A stretch of DNA of 7,893 nucleotides from Comamonadaceae bacterium (GTDB lineage Bacteria > Pseudomonadota > Gammaproteobacteria > Burkholderiales > Burkholderiaceae_C), in NCBI GenBank assembly GCA_947457975.1, contig CANGYC010000100.1, positions 1 through 7,893 on the forward strand. Reading direction: 5' to 3'. A program made the translations under genes and the position numbers. Positions 6,853 through 7,893 of the stretch are shown here, piece after piece; position 1 is the first letter of the stretch; each line of letters opens with the position of its first letter. The notes under the pieces were generated by a model. That model searched no databases and had not been told where the DNA came from. It worked only from the letters and a program-made list of their open reading frames with translations.

Positions 6853-6879
6853 GCGCCCATCGCCAAGGGGACTGGGCTC
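6853..6879. other. Short convergent gap with no clear terminator
   Basis: Only 27 bases separate the stop codons of the TetR gene and the metallophosphoesterase gene. I see no GC-rich hairpin followed by a T-run in either direction. Any termination here must be Rho-dependent or must occur inside the opposing gene. Confidence 0.5.
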
Positions 6880-7737
6880 CTACAGGGGGCGGGCGTTCAC
6901 CTCGATGAGCAGCTCGGGCCGGTGGCCCTTTTGCTCCTCTTTCCTGGCGTAGCCCAGCGGGTTGGCCACGATGCGGCAGCCCGACTGCACCAGGTCCACC
7001 GGGCAGTGCAGGTGCCCATGCAGCCACAGCTGCGCCTGCGGCAGCAGCGCATCGAGCGCATTGCAAAAACCGGCCGTGCCAGCGCTCATGCCATAGCGCG
7101 GATCGGCACTGGCAAGCGTCGGTGCGAAGTGCGTCACCACCACCGTGGGCCCGTCGAAGGGCTGGGCCAGGGCGCCTCGCAGCCAGTCCTGGCAGGCCAG
7201 GGCCTGGGTGTGCACCTGCTCGGCCAGCATGGGCTCGCCCTGCCAGCGGGTGCCGGTTTTGTGCAGGTAAAAGTTGGCGGCGCGGTGGGCTTTGTCGAGC
7301 AGCTTGGCTTGATGCGCCGGTGTGTCGGCCTTCATGCCCGGCATGCAGAGCACCGAGCTGAAGTCGGTCCACAGCGTGGTGCCGACCAGGCGCACTCCCT
7401 TGATCACCACAGCCTCGCGCTCCAGCCACACCATGCCCAGGCGCTCGCAGACTTCGCGCAGCTGCGCGTGGGCGTCCTCGAAATCCAGGCCGTCGTACTC
7501 ATGGTTGCCCGGCACGAACACCACGGGCGTGGGCCAGCCCGCGCCGCCCTCGGCCACGGGCCGCGGCGAAAAGCGCGCCAGGCCGAAGTCGGGCACCCCC
7601 CGCGCCAGCAGCTGCGAGCCCGCCTGGTAGGAGCCGATGTCCCCGGCCAGCACCAGCAGGTCGGCCCCGGGCAAGGGCTGCGCCTGGTAGTCGGGCAGGC
7701 CTTCGAGGTGCAGGTCCGACAGCAGCTGGATCTTCAC
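6880..7737 (-). CDS. Calcineurin-like metallophosphoesterase
   Basis: This 285-residue cytosolic phosphoesterase has the full set of dinuclear-metal motifs: DLH (Asp8, His10), GD (Gly32-Asp33), GNHE (77-80, Asn78 and His79), THFAP (His203) and HGHLH (240-244, His242 and His244). Family members hydrolyse phosphomonoesters, phosphodiesters or nucleotides, and the substrate cannot be predicted here. I chose GTG 7737-7735, giving VKIQLLSDLHLE (first residue Met in the protein), because family members normally begin a few residues before the DLH motif. AAGG lies seven bases before this GTG. An in-frame ATG at 7833 would add 32 Pro/Ala/Arg-rich residues that overlap the upstream gene in another frame, so I reject it. 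The start overlaps the upstream gene's stop as GTGA, which suggests translational coupling. The TAG stop is at 6882-6880. Confidence 0.93.
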   Translation of the reverse strand: MKIQLLSDLHLEGLPDYQAQPLPGADLLVLAGDIGSYQAGSQLLARGVPDFGLARFSPRPVAEGGAGWPTPVVFVPGNHEYDGLDFEDAHAQLREVCERLGMVWLEREAVVIKGVRLVGTTLWTDFSSVLCMPGMKADTPAHQAKLLDKAHRAANFYLHKTGTRWQGEPMLAEQVHTQALACQDWLRGALAQPFDGPTVVVTHFAPTLASADPRYGMSAGTAGFCNALDALLPQAQLWLHGHLHCPVDLVQSGCRIVANPLGYARKEEQKGHRPELLIEVNARPL

Positions 7738-7893
7738 GCCGGCGCCTTGCGCATTGCGGATTGCTCGGCCGCTTGCATGACCGCATCGCGCAGCCACTGG
7801 TGGCTGCCGCGCAGGTGCGTGCGCCGGTGCCACACGGCATCCACGTGCACGGGCGCCATCTCAAAAGGCAGCTTCTGCAGGACCACCTGGTCG
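7734..7893 (-). CDS. C-terminal end of a probable LysR-type regulator (start beyond window)
   Basis: The last 52 residues of a gene enter from the right edge. The sequence begins DQVVLQKLPFEMAPVHVDAV, continues WHRRTHLRGSHQWLRDAV and ends in a TGA at 7736-7734. The pattern in which a hydrophobic strand is followed by WHRR, a few polar residues and then HxWLRDAV is typical of the C-terminal end of LysR effector-binding domains, where it forms the last strand and helix. No DNA-binding domain is visible because it lies outside the window, so this family call is moderate. The stop overlaps the metallophosphoesterase GTG start by four bases, so the two genes are probably cotranscribed. This is less usual for LysR regulators, which are often divergent from their targets. 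Confidence 0.72.
   Translation of the reverse strand, partial: DQVVLQKLPFEMAPVHVDAVWHRRTHLRGSHQWLRDAVMQAAEQSAMRKAPA

Noticed and set aside
6853..6890. GCGCCC and GGGGGCG as arms of a terminator between the TetR and phosphoesterase genes
   Set aside because: The loop would be over 20 bases, pairing is imperfect and no T-run follows in either direction.
7738..7833. N-terminal extension of the metallophosphoesterase from ATG 7833
   Set aside because: The 32 extra residues are Pro/Ala/Arg-rich, overlap the upstream gene in another frame and precede the normal family start; GTG 7737 has an AAGG ribosome-binding stretch.

Overview
The window is very GC-rich and almost fully packed with genes. Genes overlap by 4 bases in several places, and most have weak or no Shine-Dalgarno sequence. 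Third codon positions are strongly G/C, which leaves long open shadow frames on the opposite strand. The gene content and protein style suggest a chromosomal segment from a betaproteobacterium, probably Burkholderiales and perhaps Comamonadaceae. That placement is an inference from sequence character and remembered family resemblance, not from a search.

Layout from left to right. (1) Positions 1-278, minus strand: 5' part of a hotdog-fold acyl-CoA thioesterase of the YdiI/MenI type, running off the left edge. (2) Positions 279-455: a divergent intergenic region with three 12-bp tandem repeats. (3) Positions 456-3705, plus strand: a compact three-gene operon for a tripartite ABC exporter, made of a HlyD/MacA-like periplasmic adaptor, an FtsX/MacB-like permease and a LolD/MacB-like ATPase. 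No outer-membrane channel gene is in view. (4) Positions 3692-5248, minus strand: a two-gene unit of an EamA/DMT-family transporter followed by an unrecognised membrane-anchored protein of 208 residues. Its tail overlaps the tail of the ATPase gene by 14 bases. (5) Positions 5357-6852, plus strand: a sensor-less cytosolic histidine kinase coupled through an ATGA overlap to a TetR-family regulator. (6) Positions 6880-7893, minus strand: a metallophosphoesterase that starts with GTG, coupled through a GTGA overlap to the 3' end of an upstream gene, probably a LysR-type regulator.

Functionally, the three exporter genes should form one machine: the ATPase and permease make an inner-membrane mechanotransmission complex, and the adaptor bridges the periplasm to an outer-membrane channel encoded elsewhere. 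The other genes are short accessory operons with no clear shared pathway. The kinase-TetR pair is the most unusual arrangement, because a phosphorelay kinase with no sensor domain and no adjacent response regulator is cotranscribed with a one-component repressor.

I see no RNA genes, insertion sequences, CRISPR arrays, phage genes or integration sites, and no compelling evidence of an undescribed system. The region reads as ordinary, dense chromosome with a few details worth checking.
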